Shown in pieces: positions 8,920-17,951 of a DNA stretch of 64,000 nt. Origin of the DNA: Thermopetrobacter sp. TC1 (GTDB lineage Bacteria; Pseudomonadota; Alphaproteobacteria; Rhizobiales; Aestuariivirgaceae); assembly GCF_000746275.1 (NCBI RefSeq), contig NZ_KN050830.1, positions 137,037-201,036 of the forward strand, in the 5' to 3' direction. Numbering within the stretch: the stretch's first letter is position 1; every line of letters starts with the position of its first letter. The notes under the pieces were generated by a model. The model saw only the letters and a list, made by a program, of their open reading frames with translations, had not been told where the DNA came from and made no database searches. A program made the position numbers and the translations under genes.

Positions 8920-9390
8920 ATGAAGACCTATTCCGCCAAGCCGGGCGAGGTGGAGAAGAAATGGATCCTGATCGATGCCGAGGGCGTCGTTCTGGGTCGT
9001 CTCGCCTCCATCATCGCCACGCGCCTCAGGGGCAAGCACAAGCCCCGGTACACGCCGCATGTCGATTGCGGCGATAACATCATCGTCATCAATGCGGACA
9101 AGGTGGTGCTCACCGGCCGCAAGATGCAGAAGAAGAAGTATTACTGGCACACCGGCTATCCCGGCGGCATCAAGGAGCGCACCGCGGACAAGATGCTTAC
9201 CGGCAAGCGCCCGGAGCGCGTGCTGGAGCTGGCGGTGAAGCGCATGCTGCCCAAGGGGCCGCTGGCGCGCAGGCAGCTGAAGAACCTGCGCATCTATGCC
9301 GGGCCTGAGCATCCGCATGCGGCGCAGAAGCCCGAGGTGCTCGATGTCAAGGCGCTCAATCGCAAGAACGTTCTCAGGAGGGCTGGCTGA
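8920..9390 (+). CDS. rplM: 50S ribosomal protein L13
   Basis: 156-residue L13 of the large ribosomal subunit, which binds 23S rRNA early in assembly. Diagnostic segments: [43 protein letters not shown] and [19 protein letters not shown]. Length is normal for alphaproteobacteria. An upstream GGACGGAAAAAG serves as ribosome-binding site. The stop overlaps the rpsI start by one base (TGATG), the usual rplM-rpsI translational coupling. Confidence 0.98.
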   Translation: MKTYSAKPGEVEKKWILIDAEGVVLGRLASIIATRLRGKHKPRYTPHVDCGDNIIVINADKVVLTGRKMQKKKYYWHTGYPGGIKERTADKMLTGKRPERVLELAVKRMLPKGPLARRQLKNLRIYAGPEHPHAAQKPEVLDVKALNRKNVLRRAG

Positions 9391-9881
9391 TGCCTGAGGA
9401 AACCACCACGCTTGAAAATCTTGGCGAGGCGCTGGAGCAGACCGGCGCCGCCCCGCAGGAGGAAGCGGCCCTGCCGGAGCCGGAGATCGACGAGCACGGC
9501 CGCGCCTATGCCACCGGCAAGCGCAAGAACGCCGTCGCCCGTGTCTGGATCAAGCCGGGCTCCGGCCGCATCACCGTCAACGGCAAGGACGTGGAGGAAT
9601 ATTTCGGGCGCGCCACATTGCGCATGATCCTGCGTCAGCCGCTGGAGGCGGTGGATCGCGTCGATCAGTACGACGTCATGTGCACGGTCACCGGCGGCGG
9701 CCTGTCCGGTCAGGCCGGTGCGGTGCGTCATGGCATCGCCCGCGCCCTGGTCAAATACGAGCCGGCGCTGCGCCCCACCCTCAAGAAGGGCGGCTTCCTC
9801 ACCCGCGACGCCCGCGTCGTGGAACGCAAGAAGTACGGCAAGCGCAAGGCCCGTCGCTCCTTCCAGTTCTCCAAGCGCTAA
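9390..9881 (+). CDS. rpsI: 30S ribosomal protein S9
   Basis: 163-residue S9; its C-terminal tail ([10 protein letters not shown]) reaches the ribosomal P site. Conserved core: [37 protein letters not shown] and [19 protein letters not shown]. An acidic N-terminal extension of about 35 residues precedes the core, as in many alphaproteobacterial S9 proteins. Second gene of the rplM-rpsI operon. Its 3' untranslated region holds a structured repeat (9893-10011) before a terminator at 10069-10097. Confidence 0.98.
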   Translation: MPEETTTLENLGEALEQTGAAPQEEAALPEPEIDEHGRAYATGKRKNAVARVWIKPGSGRITVNGKDVEEYFGRATLRMILRQPLEAVDRVDQYDVMCTVTGGGLSGQAGAVRHGIARALVKYEPALRPTLKKGGFLTRDARVVERKKYGKRKARRSFQFSKR

Positions 9882-9892
9882 GCGCCTAATCA

Positions 9893-10011
9893 ACCGCCCC
9901 GCGTTCCCGCCCAAGCACTCTGCACATATACAATATCGGGTGGTTGGGCGGGGGCGCGGGGCGGTGGGTGGTGCGAAAATTCGCCTCCGGGCGAATTTTC
10001 GATTGGACTCT
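9893..10011 (+). repeat. Two-hairpin structured repeat in the rpsI 3' UTR (copy 1)
   Basis: Hairpin 1 pairs ACCGCCCCGCG + CCCGCCCAA with TTGGGCGGG + CGCGGGGCGGT (9893-9965), a 20-bp stem with a 2x2 internal loop. Hairpin 2 pairs CGAAAATTCGC with GCGAATTTTCG (9974-10001) around CTCCGG. It ends ATTGGACTCT. A second copy lies at 47528-47670 behind clpX with the same stems but different loops. Both lie between a stop codon and a terminator, so both should be transcribed. Confidence 0.75.
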
Positions 10012-10068
10012 AAGCGGCGCTGGCCAAAAGAGGCGGCAGCGCCAGCCGCACAGGACAGACGAAAAATC

Positions 10069-10097
10069 GGGGCGGAAGAATGCTCTTCCGCCCCTTT
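10069..10097 (+). terminator. Rho-independent terminator of rplM-rpsI
   Basis: Perfect 11-bp stem GGGGCGGAAGA / TCTTCCGCCCC with loop ATGC, followed by TTTCT. About 190 bases after the rpsI stop. Confidence 0.75.
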
Positions 10098-10320
10098 CTC
10101 ATGCCCGCTCCTGAAACGTCTTGGCGGCGTCATGCGACACACGCGTCGTCATACCGCAGATCAGCCGGTATCTCAGGCCACAATTACTTGAAACCTAACG
10201 CCGGAAGGATGTTGTATATCCTTCTGGAACAGTCCGGTGAGGTTTTCAACCTACAGCATTTGCATAATGATTTGTGTTTAAAAGACAAATAATTTCAAAT
10301 GGTTAGAAATGCGATCATGC

Positions 10321-10460
10321 CACACCACATCACACACCATAAGGTCACCATCTTCCACGTCACCCCGGCGGAAGCCGGGGTCTCGGGCCGCAAACGCATG
10401 CGTTTGTGGCTTTAGATACCGGCTTTCGCCGGTATGACGATTCGGGAATTTTATAATGTG
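10321..10460 (-). mobile_element. 135-bp-family miniature element, reverse orientation, diverged
   Basis: Begins CACACCACATCACAC (12 of 15 matches to the family end), then CACCATCTTCCACGTCACCC, hairpins ACCCCGGCGG/CCGGGGT and ATACCGGC/GCCGGTAT, i.e. the family element on the other strand. The right end is worn (AATTTTATAATGTG) and no target duplication is visible. Nearby fragments: a half copy at about 10135-10190, a D-type hairpin at 10200-10245 and an A-like piece at about 10530-10600. These account for most of the 815-base gap after rpsI. Confidence 0.65.
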
Positions 10461-10696
10461 TCTCAGAATATCCAGCAGGCATATTGCTCAACCTGCTGAA
10501 TTTATTTGGCATTAAGAAATATTTGAATCCCGTAGGGCTTGAACCGGGATCACCGCAATCCGGGGCCACAGGCGAGGCAGTCATGGCAGGCAATCACCCT
10601 CGCCAGCAGGGCAACAGCGCCCGCATGGCCCTTGCAAAAGGATCTCTTAAAAAGACACCGGGCTTGAATGAAATGGCCTTGCTCTTCCTGCCTGCT

Positions 10697-12247
10697 TTAG
10701 CTTTCGCCGTTCACCGGCCGGGCCAGGAAGGCAGGCAGCGTATCGCCGGTAAAGCCGCCGGCGGGCGCGTCAGCGGCAGGTGTGTCTTCACCTGTCTTGC
10801 CGCCGGTCTTGCCGGCCGGAGCCTGTTCCTTCTGGGGCGTAAAGGCAGCAGCGGCCGGCTTCTTCTTGCGCCGGCGGCGCCTGCGCTTCTTCTTGCGGCC
10901 GTCGCCGTCCGCCTGAGCGGCCTTTTCTGTGCTCTTGCCGGTTTCGGCGCCTGCCTTTCCTGTCTTTGAGGGCTCGCCGCCCTTCGCGCCGGCCTTTTTC
11001 GCCTTTGCCGGCTTGCGCCGCTTCTTGCGCCGGCCGGAGACCGCCGCTGCGATCTCTTCCTCCGAAGGCGCTTCGCCCTCCCAGGGAATGTCCTTGCCGA
11101 TCAGCTTCTCGATGGCCACCAGCGCCTTGTAGTCCTCCGGCGTCACCAGGGTGATCGCCGTGCCCTCGCGCCCGGCGCGGCCGGTGCGCCCGATGCGGTG
11201 CACATAATCCTCCGGCGAGACCGGCACATCATAATTGAACACGTGCGAAACTTCGGGGATATCCAGCCCCCGCGCCGCCACGTCCGACGCAACAAGATAG
11301 GTGATCTCGCCGTCGCGGAACTTCTGCAGCGTCTCCAGCCGCTCGTACTGGTCCATGTCGCCATGCAGCGCCCCGGCGTTATAGCCGTGCTTGTGCAGCG
11401 ACTTGGCCAGAATCTCCACCGTCTTCTTGCGGTTGGCGAAGATGATGGCGTTGCGGATGTCGTCCTTGCGTGCGTCGATCACCTCGCGCAGCTTCGCCCG
11501 CTTCGCCTTCTCCTCAACCGGCGCCATCACCAGCCGCTGATCGATGGTCTCGGCGGTGGAGGAGGGCGGCTGCGCCTGCACCGTCACCGGCAGATGCAGG
11601 AAGCGCGCGGTGAGATGCTGGATCTCCTCCGGCATGGTGGCGGAGAAGAACAGCGTCTGCCGCGTCACCGGCAGCAGCTTCACGATGCGCTCGATATCGG
11701 GGATGAAGCCCATGTCCAGCATGCGGTCGGCCTCGTCGATCACCAGGATCTCGATCCCCGTCAGCAAAAGCCGCCCGCGCTCGAAATGATCGAGAAGCCG
11801 CCCCGGCGTGGCGATCAGCACATCGGCACCACGGTCAATGATGCGCGACTGTTCGTCGAAGGACACACCGCCGATCAGCAGCGCCACCTTCAGCTTGTGT
11901 TCCTTGCCCAGAATCTTGAAAGCGTCATGAACCTGCGCCGCCAGCTCCCGCGTCGGCTCCAGGATCAGGGTGCGCGGCATGCGCGCCCGCGCCCGTCCGC
12001 GCTCCAGCCGCATGAGCATGGGCAGCACGAAGGCCGCCGTCTTGCCGGAGCCGGTCTGCGCCAGGCCCAGAACGTCCTTGCCCTCCAGCGCGGGCGGAAT
12101 GGCCTGTTTCTGGATTTCCGTCGGGGTCTTGTAGCCGGCGTCGGCGACCGCTTTCAGGACCTTCTCGCTCAGGCCCAGGTCTTTGAATGTCATGGATGTG
12201 TCCGTATTGATGTTGGTCTGGATGCTGTTCTCCGCCTGATCTGTCAT
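10697..12247 (-). CDS. rhlE: DEAD-box ATP-dependent RNA helicase, RhlE type
   Basis: 516-residue RNA helicase, expected to remodel RNA in ribosome biogenesis or mRNA decay. Motifs in order: Q motif (FKDLGLSEKVL...PTEIQ), I AQTGSGKT, Ia PTRELAAQ, Ib TPGRLLDH, II DEAD, III SAT, IV IFANRKK, V ARGLDIPEV, VI HRIGRTGRAGR. The helicase core ends near residue 390; the remaining 125 residues are a basic, low-complexity Lys/Arg/Ala/Gly tail that probably binds RNA. ATG at 12247 gives an 18-residue leader; the internal ATG at 12193 (MTFKDLGLS) matches the usual family start and may be the true one. Confidence 0.93.
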   Translation of the reverse strand: MTDQAENSIQTNINTDTSMTFKDLGLSEKVLKAVADAGYKTPTEIQKQAIPPALEGKDVLGLAQTGSGKTAAFVLPMLMRLERGRARARMPRTLILEPTRELAAQVHDAFKILGKEHKLKVALLIGGVSFDEQSRIIDRGADVLIATPGRLLDHFERGRLLLTGIEILVIDEADRMLDMGFIPDIERIVKLLPVTRQTLFFSATMPEEIQHLTARFLHLPVTVQAQPPSSTAETIDQRLVMAPVEEKAKRAKLREVIDARKDDIRNAIIFANRKKTVEILAKSLHKHGYNAGALHGDMDQYERLETLQKFRDGEITYLVASDVAARGLDIPEVSHVFNYDVPVSPEDYVHRIGRTGRAGREGTAITLVTPEDYKALVAIEKLIGKDIPWEGEAPSEEEIAAAVSGRRKKRRKPAKAKKAGAKGGEPSKTGKAGAETGKSTEKAAQADGDGRKKKRRRRRRKKKPAAAAFTPQKEQAPAGKTGGKTGEDTPAADAPAGGFTGDTLPAFLARPVNGES

Positions 12248-12562
12248 CGTGTGCTGCTCAAGCTTTCGCAGGCATGAGGCGAAACGCTCAATAAAACCGG
12301 GGCGTGAAAGATCAGGAGCGGATGAAAATCACGGCGCACAATGCGCGCCATGGTGGGACGCTCCGCCGCTGGCCCGATATGCGTATCGCCCCAGAAAACC
12401 CGGAAATTCACTTCCCTTCAGGATCTTGCGGGACGACATCATGAATCGCGAAAACGAAAACCCGCCGCACCACGTGCGGCAACGATGCGTCTGCCCGGAA
12501 CATAGGCGGACTCCCGCCTTTGTCAAGGAAAAGCCCCGCTCTTCCTGCTCTTTGCTGCACAT
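12248..12562. other. Intergenic gap upstream of the helicase gene
   Basis: 315 bases between the methyltransferase stop and the helicase start, both on the minus strand. Only a short hairpin (CCGCAC-CAC-GTGCGG, near 12467) was noticed. The helicase promoter must lie here, but no clear motif was seen. Confidence 0.35.
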
Positions 12563-13192
12563 TCAGCGCTTGCGCACGCTGCCGAGGAAATGCCAGGCCA
12601 GCACCTTCGGCCGCGGCAGGGCGTAGAACCGTTCAATCGATTCTTCCGCAAATCCCGCATCCTTCAGCAGCGCCGGCAGATCCCGGTTCAGATGACAGCC
12701 GCCCGCGAGCTGGCGCCAGGCGGGAGTAAGCCAATCCTGCAGGCGCTGCACCCGCGGCTCTTCCGCCCGCCCGTGCTCACAGAGAAGAAGGCGCCCGCCC
12801 GGCTTCAGCACCCGGAAAAACTCGGCAAGCGCCAAACGGATGTCGGGAATGGAGCAGCCTGTATAGGTCAGCACCACCGTATCGACGCTTTCATTTTCCA
12901 AAGGCAGCGCCTCTGCGCTCTGCGCCAGAATCTCCACCGGCACCTTCGCATCCCGCGCCCGCTTGCGCGCCAGCGCCAGCAGTTTCTCGTTGGGGTCAAC
13001 CCCGATCACCTGTTTCACCCGCTCCGGGTCATAATGCACAAGGTTGCGGCCGGAGCCCATGCCGGGCTCTAGAACCACGCCTTCGGCCTGCGGCACGATC
13101 CGTTCCCTGAGCCGTGTAATCGGCGGCAGGCCGCAGACGATGTCGGTCAGCGGCGAAAGCAGCATCCGGTCATAAAGCGAAGTCCTGGCCAT
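12563..13192 (-). CDS. Class I SAM-dependent methyltransferase
   Basis: 209-residue Rossmann-fold methyltransferase. SAM-binding motif I is LEPGMGSGRNL (about 40-50), the acidic motif II residue is in VIGVDPNEK, and post-I/III segments are SAEALPLENESVDTVVLTYT and RVLKPGGRLLLCEHG. The last has the look of METTL7/phospholipid N-methyltransferase-like proteins. Substrate unknown; lipid or small-molecule methylation is inference only. It is transcribed divergently from hemA across a 587-base region that carries an FNR box, so either gene could respond to oxygen. Confidence 0.82.
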   Translation of the reverse strand: MARTSLYDRMLLSPLTDIVCGLPPITRLRERIVPQAEGVVLEPGMGSGRNLVHYDPERVKQVIGVDPNEKLLALARKRARDAKVPVEILAQSAEALPLENESVDTVVLTYTGCSIPDIRLALAEFFRVLKPGGRLLLCEHGRAEEPRVQRLQDWLTPAWRQLAGGCHLNRDLPALLKDAGFAEESIERFYALPRPKVLAWHFLGSVRKR

Positions 13193-13779
13193 CTCATCAG
13201 ATCGGGGTCATCAGGGCGGGGAAAGGGGCTCATCCGTTTTCCGTTTTCAGACGCAAGCTTAAGACAACATGACCAAAGGCTGAAAAGATATTCATGAAAT
13301 GGAATTCATGCGGCATTCCGCGACATTTCACGATATTGTGAACTTGTTACAAGACGGTCATGTTCCATCTTGATCCGGATCAAGGATCGCCCTGAACCGC
13401 TTGGGCTCAAATTGCGGCCGCCATGAGACAAAACCGGCCGCAGCAAGGCGAAGGAAAAGGGCCTGAACGGTAAAATGCAAAAGAGCGGCGGGGCGAACGG
13501 GCGGTCAGCGCCGGCTTAGAAGGCTTCTGACAGGGAAAAACGGCGCACCGCCGCAGGATCGGGGATGGAAGGGAAGGAAAGGAAGAGTGTGAAAGGCCCT
13601 GCCGAACGGGGCGAGATGGAAAATGCGCCGGATGACGCCGCTTGAACGGGGCCTTCGGGCAAAACGGGGCGGCCGGGCGCATGAAGGCGAAAGCGAAAGG
13701 GAAGAGGAACAGCGCCCTTGCGGCGTTGAAATCCGGTCAGTTCGGGGGCGGCAGGCAGAGTAAACGGACGGGGAAGGCG
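13193..13779. promoter_or_regulatory. Divergent regulatory region between methyltransferase and hemA
   Basis: 587 bases without a real gene. Three small palindromes sit together: TTCAC-GATATT-GTGAA (13327-13342), CTTGT-T-ACAAG (13343-13353) and the FNR box (13370-13383). The sequence from 13400 to the hemA start is GC-rich and would form a long leader if hemA is transcribed from near the FNR box. Confidence 0.55.
13370..13383. promoter_or_regulatory. FNR/FnrL box
   Basis: TTGAT-CCGG-ATCAA, an exact match to the FNR consensus TTGAT-N4-ATCAA, inside a perfect 16-bp palindrome CTTGATCCGGATCAAG. It is 397 bases before the hemA ATG and 177 bases before the methyltransferase ATG. FnrL control of hemA is established in Rhodobacter; its role here is inferred. 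Confidence 0.7.
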
Positions 13780-15021
13780 ATGAGCACCATCGATTACAAG
13801 AAGATCTTCCGCGAAGCCATCGAGGATCTGCACAAGGAGGGGCGGTATCGCTATTTCGCCCAGCTCAGGCGCAAGTGCGGCCAGTTCCCGAAGGCCGACT
13901 ATTACGACGGCAAGGGCAACGTCAAGGAAGTCACCGTCTGGTGCTCCAACGACTATCTCGGCATGGCCCAGCATCCGGAAGTGCTCAAGGCCATGCACGA
14001 GGCCATTGATGATGTCGGCGCCGGCGCCGGCGGCACCCGCAACATCGCCGGCACCTCCTGGTATCACGTGCAGCTGGAAAAGGAGCTTGCTGATCTGCAC
14101 AACAAGGAGGCGGCGCTTCTGTTCAACTCCGGCTACATGGCCAATCAGGCCACGCTGTCCACGCTGGCCAGGCTGTTGCCCGGCCTGATCACCTTCTCCG
14201 ATCAGCTCAATCACGCCTCCATGATCGAGGGCATCCGGCACGGCCGCGGCGACAAGGTGATCTTCAAGCACAATGACCTTGCCGATCTCGAGGAGAAGCT
14301 CAAGGCCGTGCCCATTGACCGGCCCAAGGTCATCGCCTTCGAATCCGTCTATTCCATGGACGGCGACATCGCCCCCATCGCCGAGATCTGCGATCTCGCC
14401 GAGAAATACGGGGCCATGACCTATATCGACGAGGTGCACGCGGTGGGCATGTATGGCCCGCGCGGCGGCGGCGTGGCCGAGCGCGATGGCGTGATGGACC
14501 GCATCGACATCATCGAGGGCACGCTGGCCAAGGCCTATGGCATCATGGGCGGCTATATCGCGGCCGATGCCGACATCTGCGATGCCATCCGCTCCTATGC
14601 CTCCGGCTTTATCTTCACCACCTCCCTCTCGCCGGTTCTCGCCGCCGGTGCCTGGGCTTCGGTGCGCTATCTCAAGACCTCGTCCAGGGAGCGCGAGCTG
14701 CAGCAGAAACACGCCGCCCTGCTGCGCGAGAAACTGCTGGCGCGCAATCTGCCCGTCATCGTCACGCCCAGTCACATCGTGCCGGTCATGGTCGGCGATG
14801 CCGTGCGCTGCAAGCAGCTCACCGACGCGCTCATGGACCGCTTCGACATCTATGTTCAGCCCATCAACTATCCCACCGTGCCGCGCGGCACCGAGCGCAT
14901 CCGCTTAACCCCCGGGCCCATGCACGGGCCGGAGGAGATCGATGCCATGGTCGAGGCGCTGGACACCCTCTGGGACGAGCTCGCCCTGCCGCGCCGCGAA
15001 ACCCGCGAGGCCGCGGAATAA
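13780..15021 (+). CDS. hemA: 5-aminolevulinate synthase
   Basis: Catalyses glycine + succinyl-CoA to 5-aminolevulinate, first step of haem synthesis by the C4 route, PLP-dependent, cytoplasmic. 413 residues, as usual. Motifs: [10 protein letters not shown] start, [38 protein letters not shown], and the Schiff-base lysine K251 in GTLAKAYG. The ATG at 13780 is chosen over upstream in-frame ATGs because it matches the family N-terminus and follows GGGGAAGG. Presence of this enzyme marks an alphaproteobacterium. An FNR box lies upstream. Confidence 0.96.
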   Translation: MSTIDYKKIFREAIEDLHKEGRYRYFAQLRRKCGQFPKADYYDGKGNVKEVTVWCSNDYLGMAQHPEVLKAMHEAIDDVGAGAGGTRNIAGTSWYHVQLEKELADLHNKEAALLFNSGYMANQATLSTLARLLPGLITFSDQLNHASMIEGIRHGRGDKVIFKHNDLADLEEKLKAVPIDRPKVIAFESVYSMDGDIAPIAEICDLAEKYGAMTYIDEVHAVGMYGPRGGGVAERDGVMDRIDIIEGTLAKAYGIMGGYIAADADICDAIRSYASGFIFTTSLSPVLAAGAWASVRYLKTSSRERELQQKHAALLREKLLARNLPVIVTPSHIVPVMVGDAVRCKQLTDALMDRFDIYVQPINYPTVPRGTERIRLTPGPMHGPEEIDAMVEALDTLWDELALPRRETREAAE

Positions 15022-15055
15022 CAGGGCCTCTCCGCACGCATTCAAACAGCGCCCA

Positions 15056-15490
15056 TTGCCGGAACGGGACTTCATCCCGTTCCGGAACGTTTCGGCGGGG
15101 TATGTTACCCCGCCACCCATGCCACCAACTTCGTCATACCGGCGAAAGCCGGTATCTCAAGCCACACATGCATGCGTTTGCGGCACAAGACCTAAGGCTT
15201 CTGCCCACGCCTGTCCGAGAAAATTCAGGAAGCGTGCTGTTGCCGCCAAATTGACCGAGGAAAAAAGACTTTCCATGAGCTAGGGGTTTGTTGTTTAACT
15301 TATTGATAAATCATAAGAAAATGTCATTGCCGGGCCTTGTCCCGGCAATCCAGGGCCAGGAATGAGGCGGAGTTGGAGAACGACGGCATTCGCCAGCAGG
15401 CTTAATCTGAGCCGTATGGAAAGAAAAAGCCGGAAGGGGATTGTATCCCCTTCCGGAACGTTTGGGCGGGGTATTCTACCCCGCCATCCA
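15056..15490 (+). repeat. Repeat block: hairpin module plus truncated composite element
   Basis: 15056-15115 is a D module (CCGGAACGGGA/TCCCGTTCCGG then GGCGGGGTA/TACCCCGCC) close behind the hemA stop, where it could terminate transcription. From about 15118 a composite element follows: left terminus with ATACCGGCGAAAGCCGGTAT, module C (15208-15315), A (15325-15357), linker, D (15430-15485). E and the right end are missing. Fills the gap between hemA and the convergent RNA methyltransferase. Confidence 0.7.
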
Positions 15491-15522
15491 TGCCAGCATG
15501 GATTCTGTGCCCATCCGCGCGC

Positions 15523-16182
15523 TCATTTTTCAAGCCAGCGGGCCAGAAGCGCGGCATGGGCCGCATCGAGCGCCGCTGCTGTTTCCGCCGTATCGGTCAG
15601 GTCCCCCTGAAGGCCGGGAATGCGCGCTTCCGGCACCGGCGCGCGGCCCAGGCGCTTCTGCCCGAAGTATTCCGCCAGCGTCAGCGCCACCGACACCGAA
15701 AGATTGAAGCTTTCCGCCATGCCCACCATCGGCAGCCAGACCAGATGATCCGCCGCCTGCGCCATGGTCTCGGAGATGCCCCGGTGCTCGTTGCCGAAAA
15801 CGAAGGCAGGCCGCTCAATGGCAGAGAGATCAAGCGTCGGCAAGGGCTTCGCCGCCGGATCAACCCGGGTGGCGATCAGCGTGTATCCTGCCTCTTTCAG
15901 CGCGCGGATGGCCTTGTCCGTGCCGTGATGGATGTGAAAATCCAGCCACTTGTTGGTATGCCCGGAGGTCTTCTTGCCTTCCCGCCGCGGGTTGAAGGGC
16001 TTTTCCTGCTCGAAGATAAGATGCACCGTCTGAATGCCGAAGGCATCGCAGGAGCGAAAGGAGGCGGCGGCATTATGCGGATCGTGAATATCCTCCAGCA
16101 CCACCGCGGCTGCCAGATCGCGCAGGGCCGCGATGCGCGTCAGTTTCGCTTTGCGTCGTTCCGTCACCATGGCCGCATGCAT
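15523..16182 (-). CDS. SPOUT-class (TrmH/SpoU-like) RNA 2'-O-methyltransferase
   Basis: About 219 residues. The three SPOUT motifs are present: motif 1 DPHNAAASFRSCDAFG, motif 2 FVFGNEHRGIS, motif 3 LPMVGMAESFNLSVSVAL. The N-terminus (RRKAKLTRIAALRDL..VVLEDIHDPHN) is like tRNA Gm18 methyltransferase TrmH, so ribose methylation of tRNA is the best guess; another tRNA or rRNA site is possible. ATG at 16182 or 16170 is likely; the open frame extends to 16248 without family similarity. No strong ribosome site was seen at either. Confidence 0.83.
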   Translation of the reverse strand: MHAAMVTERRKAKLTRIAALRDLAAAVVLEDIHDPHNAAASFRSCDAFGIQTVHLIFEQEKPFNPRREGKKTSGHTNKWLDFHIHHGTDKAIRALKEAGYTLIATRVDPAAKPLPTLDLSAIERPAFVFGNEHRGISETMAQAADHLVWLPMVGMAESFNLSVSVALTLAEYFGQKRLGRAPVPEARIPGLQGDLTDTAETAAALDAAHAALLARWLEK

Positions 16183-16427
16183 TGACAGAAGACCGCGCCC
16201 AGGTAAAGCCCCCGCCGCATATAACCAACACCCCTGAAACGCCACCACCGCTCCTTCTGAGCCACACAGCCCCGCCGGCCTTTGCGCATCATTATGCGCA
16301 TCATGTGGAATAATCGCGCCCCTTTGGCCCGCATGCCCTTGTCAGAAGGGCGGCGAGAGGCCATTCATCGCAGCAAAAGCCCAAAGCCTCAGGGCGTGGG
16401 CTCATAAAGGACGGCGATGCCAGCGGC

Positions 16428-16517
16428 ATTTTCGCAAAATATCGCTGATCTTTTCGTCCGCAGGGAATAGCCAAAGCTATTTTCAAGGGCGAAAAGTCAG
16501 CGAGATGCAGCGAAAAT
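16428..16517. repeat. 90-bp symmetric imperfect hairpin upstream of the 2H phosphoesterase
   Basis: Arms pair as ATTTTCGC/GCGAAAAT, then a symmetric 7x7 internal loop, then CGCTGA/TCAGCG and CTTTTCG/CGAAAAG. The apical part holds a second hairpin AATAGC-CAAA-GCTATT. It lies in the 407-base gap between two divergent genes, 73 bases before the ATG at 16590. No ORF. Confidence 0.65.
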
Positions 16518-16589
16518 GGCGACCTTCAGGGGCTGGCGCGTCGGATTTTATGAGGACACACCCTAAAACAGGGAAACGATCAAGCGGCC

Positions 16590-17273
16590 ATGAGCGCTGA
16601 ATGGTATCGATACGCCGTCTATTTCTCTCCGCGAAGCGACGAACCCCTGGCCGAATTCGGCCGCCGCTGGTTCGGCTTCGATACCGAGACCCGCAAGCCG
16701 GTTGAGAACGCCTGGGACATCCCCACCGGCATCATCCGCACGCCGGCGCGCTATGGCTTTCACGCCACGCTGAAGGCTCCCTTCCGCCTGCGCCGCGGCC
16801 GCAGCGAGGCGGAGCTGTTCGCCGCCGTTGAGAATCTGGCCGCCGAACAGGCGCCCGTGCCCCTGGGCCAGCTCATCCCCAAACCCCTGGGCAGTTTCAT
16901 GACCCTGCAACAGGCCCTGCCGGATGACAGGGTAGATGCGCTTGCCTTCACCTGCGTGCGTGATCTCGATCTCTTCCGCGATCCGCTCACCGAGGAGGAG
17001 CAGGATGCCATCTTCGACAAGGGCATCACCCGCCGCCAGAAGGCCAATGTCTTCACCTGGGGCTATCCTTATGTTGGCGAGGACTACGTCTTTCACATGA
17101 CGCTCACCTCCATCCTCGCCCCGCAGGAACTGCCGCGCTGGCAGGAGAAGGTGATCGAATGGGGCGCGGACTATCTGCGCAAGCCCGTGACCTTGCGCGA
17201 TCTGTGCATCTTTGCACAAAAGGAGCCGAAGGCACCCTTTCACCTCATCGCGCGTTTTCCCTTGCGTGGCTGA
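16590..17273 (+). CDS. DUF1045 two-histidine (2H) phosphoesterase family protein
   Basis: 227 residues. Two HxT motifs, GFHATLKAP (about 55) and FHMTLTS (about 170), are those of the 2H phosphoesterase superfamily. The family is called putative phosphonate metabolism protein because it often lies in phn operons, where it may act on cyclic phosphate intermediates. No phn gene is present here, so the substrate is open; cyclic nucleotide or RNA-end phosphates are alternatives. The start is unambiguous at MSAEWYRYAVYF. A long hairpin precedes it. Confidence 0.82.
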   Translation: MSAEWYRYAVYFSPRSDEPLAEFGRRWFGFDTETRKPVENAWDIPTGIIRTPARYGFHATLKAPFRLRRGRSEAELFAAVENLAAEQAPVPLGQLIPKPLGSFMTLQQALPDDRVDALAFTCVRDLDLFRDPLTEEEQDAIFDKGITRRQKANVFTWGYPYVGEDYVFHMTLTSILAPQELPRWQEKVIEWGADYLRKPVTLRDLCIFAQKEPKAPFHLIARFPLRG

Positions 17274-17378
17274 GCGCCGCCGCTTGACAGGAAAGGGGAA
17301 AGGCCGTCACCGTGCTCATGAATATTTGCGGCTGAGCGTCGCTTAAAGACCGGAACAAACAGGGAGGAAAGACAAGCC

Positions 17379-17951
17379 GTGCAGGAGGAAAAAAAGCCCG
17401 TCCATCATGCCCATGGCGGCCCTGATCAGCGGGACTTCATCCCGCTGGGCATTGCCGTGCTCACCGTTTCCGACACCCGCACACTTGAAGATGACCGCTC
17501 CGGCGCCGTGCTGGCCGAGCGCATCGAGAAGGCGGGACACAGGCTCATCGATCGCGCCATCGTCATCGATGACGAAAAGCTCATCCGCGAGCAGCTTCAG
17601 AAATGGCTGGCGGAAGAGGAGGTGGACGTGATCATCACCACCGGCGGCACCGGTCTCACCGGCCGCGATGTCACCATCGAGGCCGCCCGCGGCCTGTTCG
17701 AAAAGGAGATCGAGGGCTTTCAGATTGCCTTTTTCCTCGTCTCCTGGCCGAAGATCGGCACCTCCGCCATGCAGTCGCGCGCAACCGGCGGCGTCGCCCA
17801 GGGCAAATACATCTTCTGCCTGCCCGGCTCTCCCGGCGCCTGCAAGGACGGCTGGGACGAGCTGCTCGTCAAGCAGCTCGATTATCGCACCCGCCCCTGC
17901 AATTTCGTGGAAATTCTCCCGCGGCTCGATGAACACCTGCGCCGCACATAG
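17379..17951 (+). CDS. moaB: Molybdopterin biosynthesis MoaB/Mog-type protein
   Basis: 190 residues, MogA/MoaB fold. The substrate-binding motif TTGGTGLTGRDVT and the N-terminal ILTVSDTR-like stretch AVLTVSDTRTLEDD identify it. The family adenylylates molybdopterin before molybdenum insertion; for MoaB paralogues the exact role is less certain. The start is a GTG at 17379, preceded by AGGGAGG at good spacing; no ATG fits the family N-terminus. No other moa genes are nearby. Confidence 0.9.
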   Translation: MQEEKKPVHHAHGGPDQRDFIPLGIAVLTVSDTRTLEDDRSGAVLAERIEKAGHRLIDRAIVIDDEKLIREQLQKWLAEEEVDVIITTGGTGLTGRDVTIEAARGLFEKEIEGFQIAFFLVSWPKIGTSAMQSRATGGVAQGKYIFCLPGSPGACKDGWDELLVKQLDYRTRPCNFVEILPRLDEHLRRT

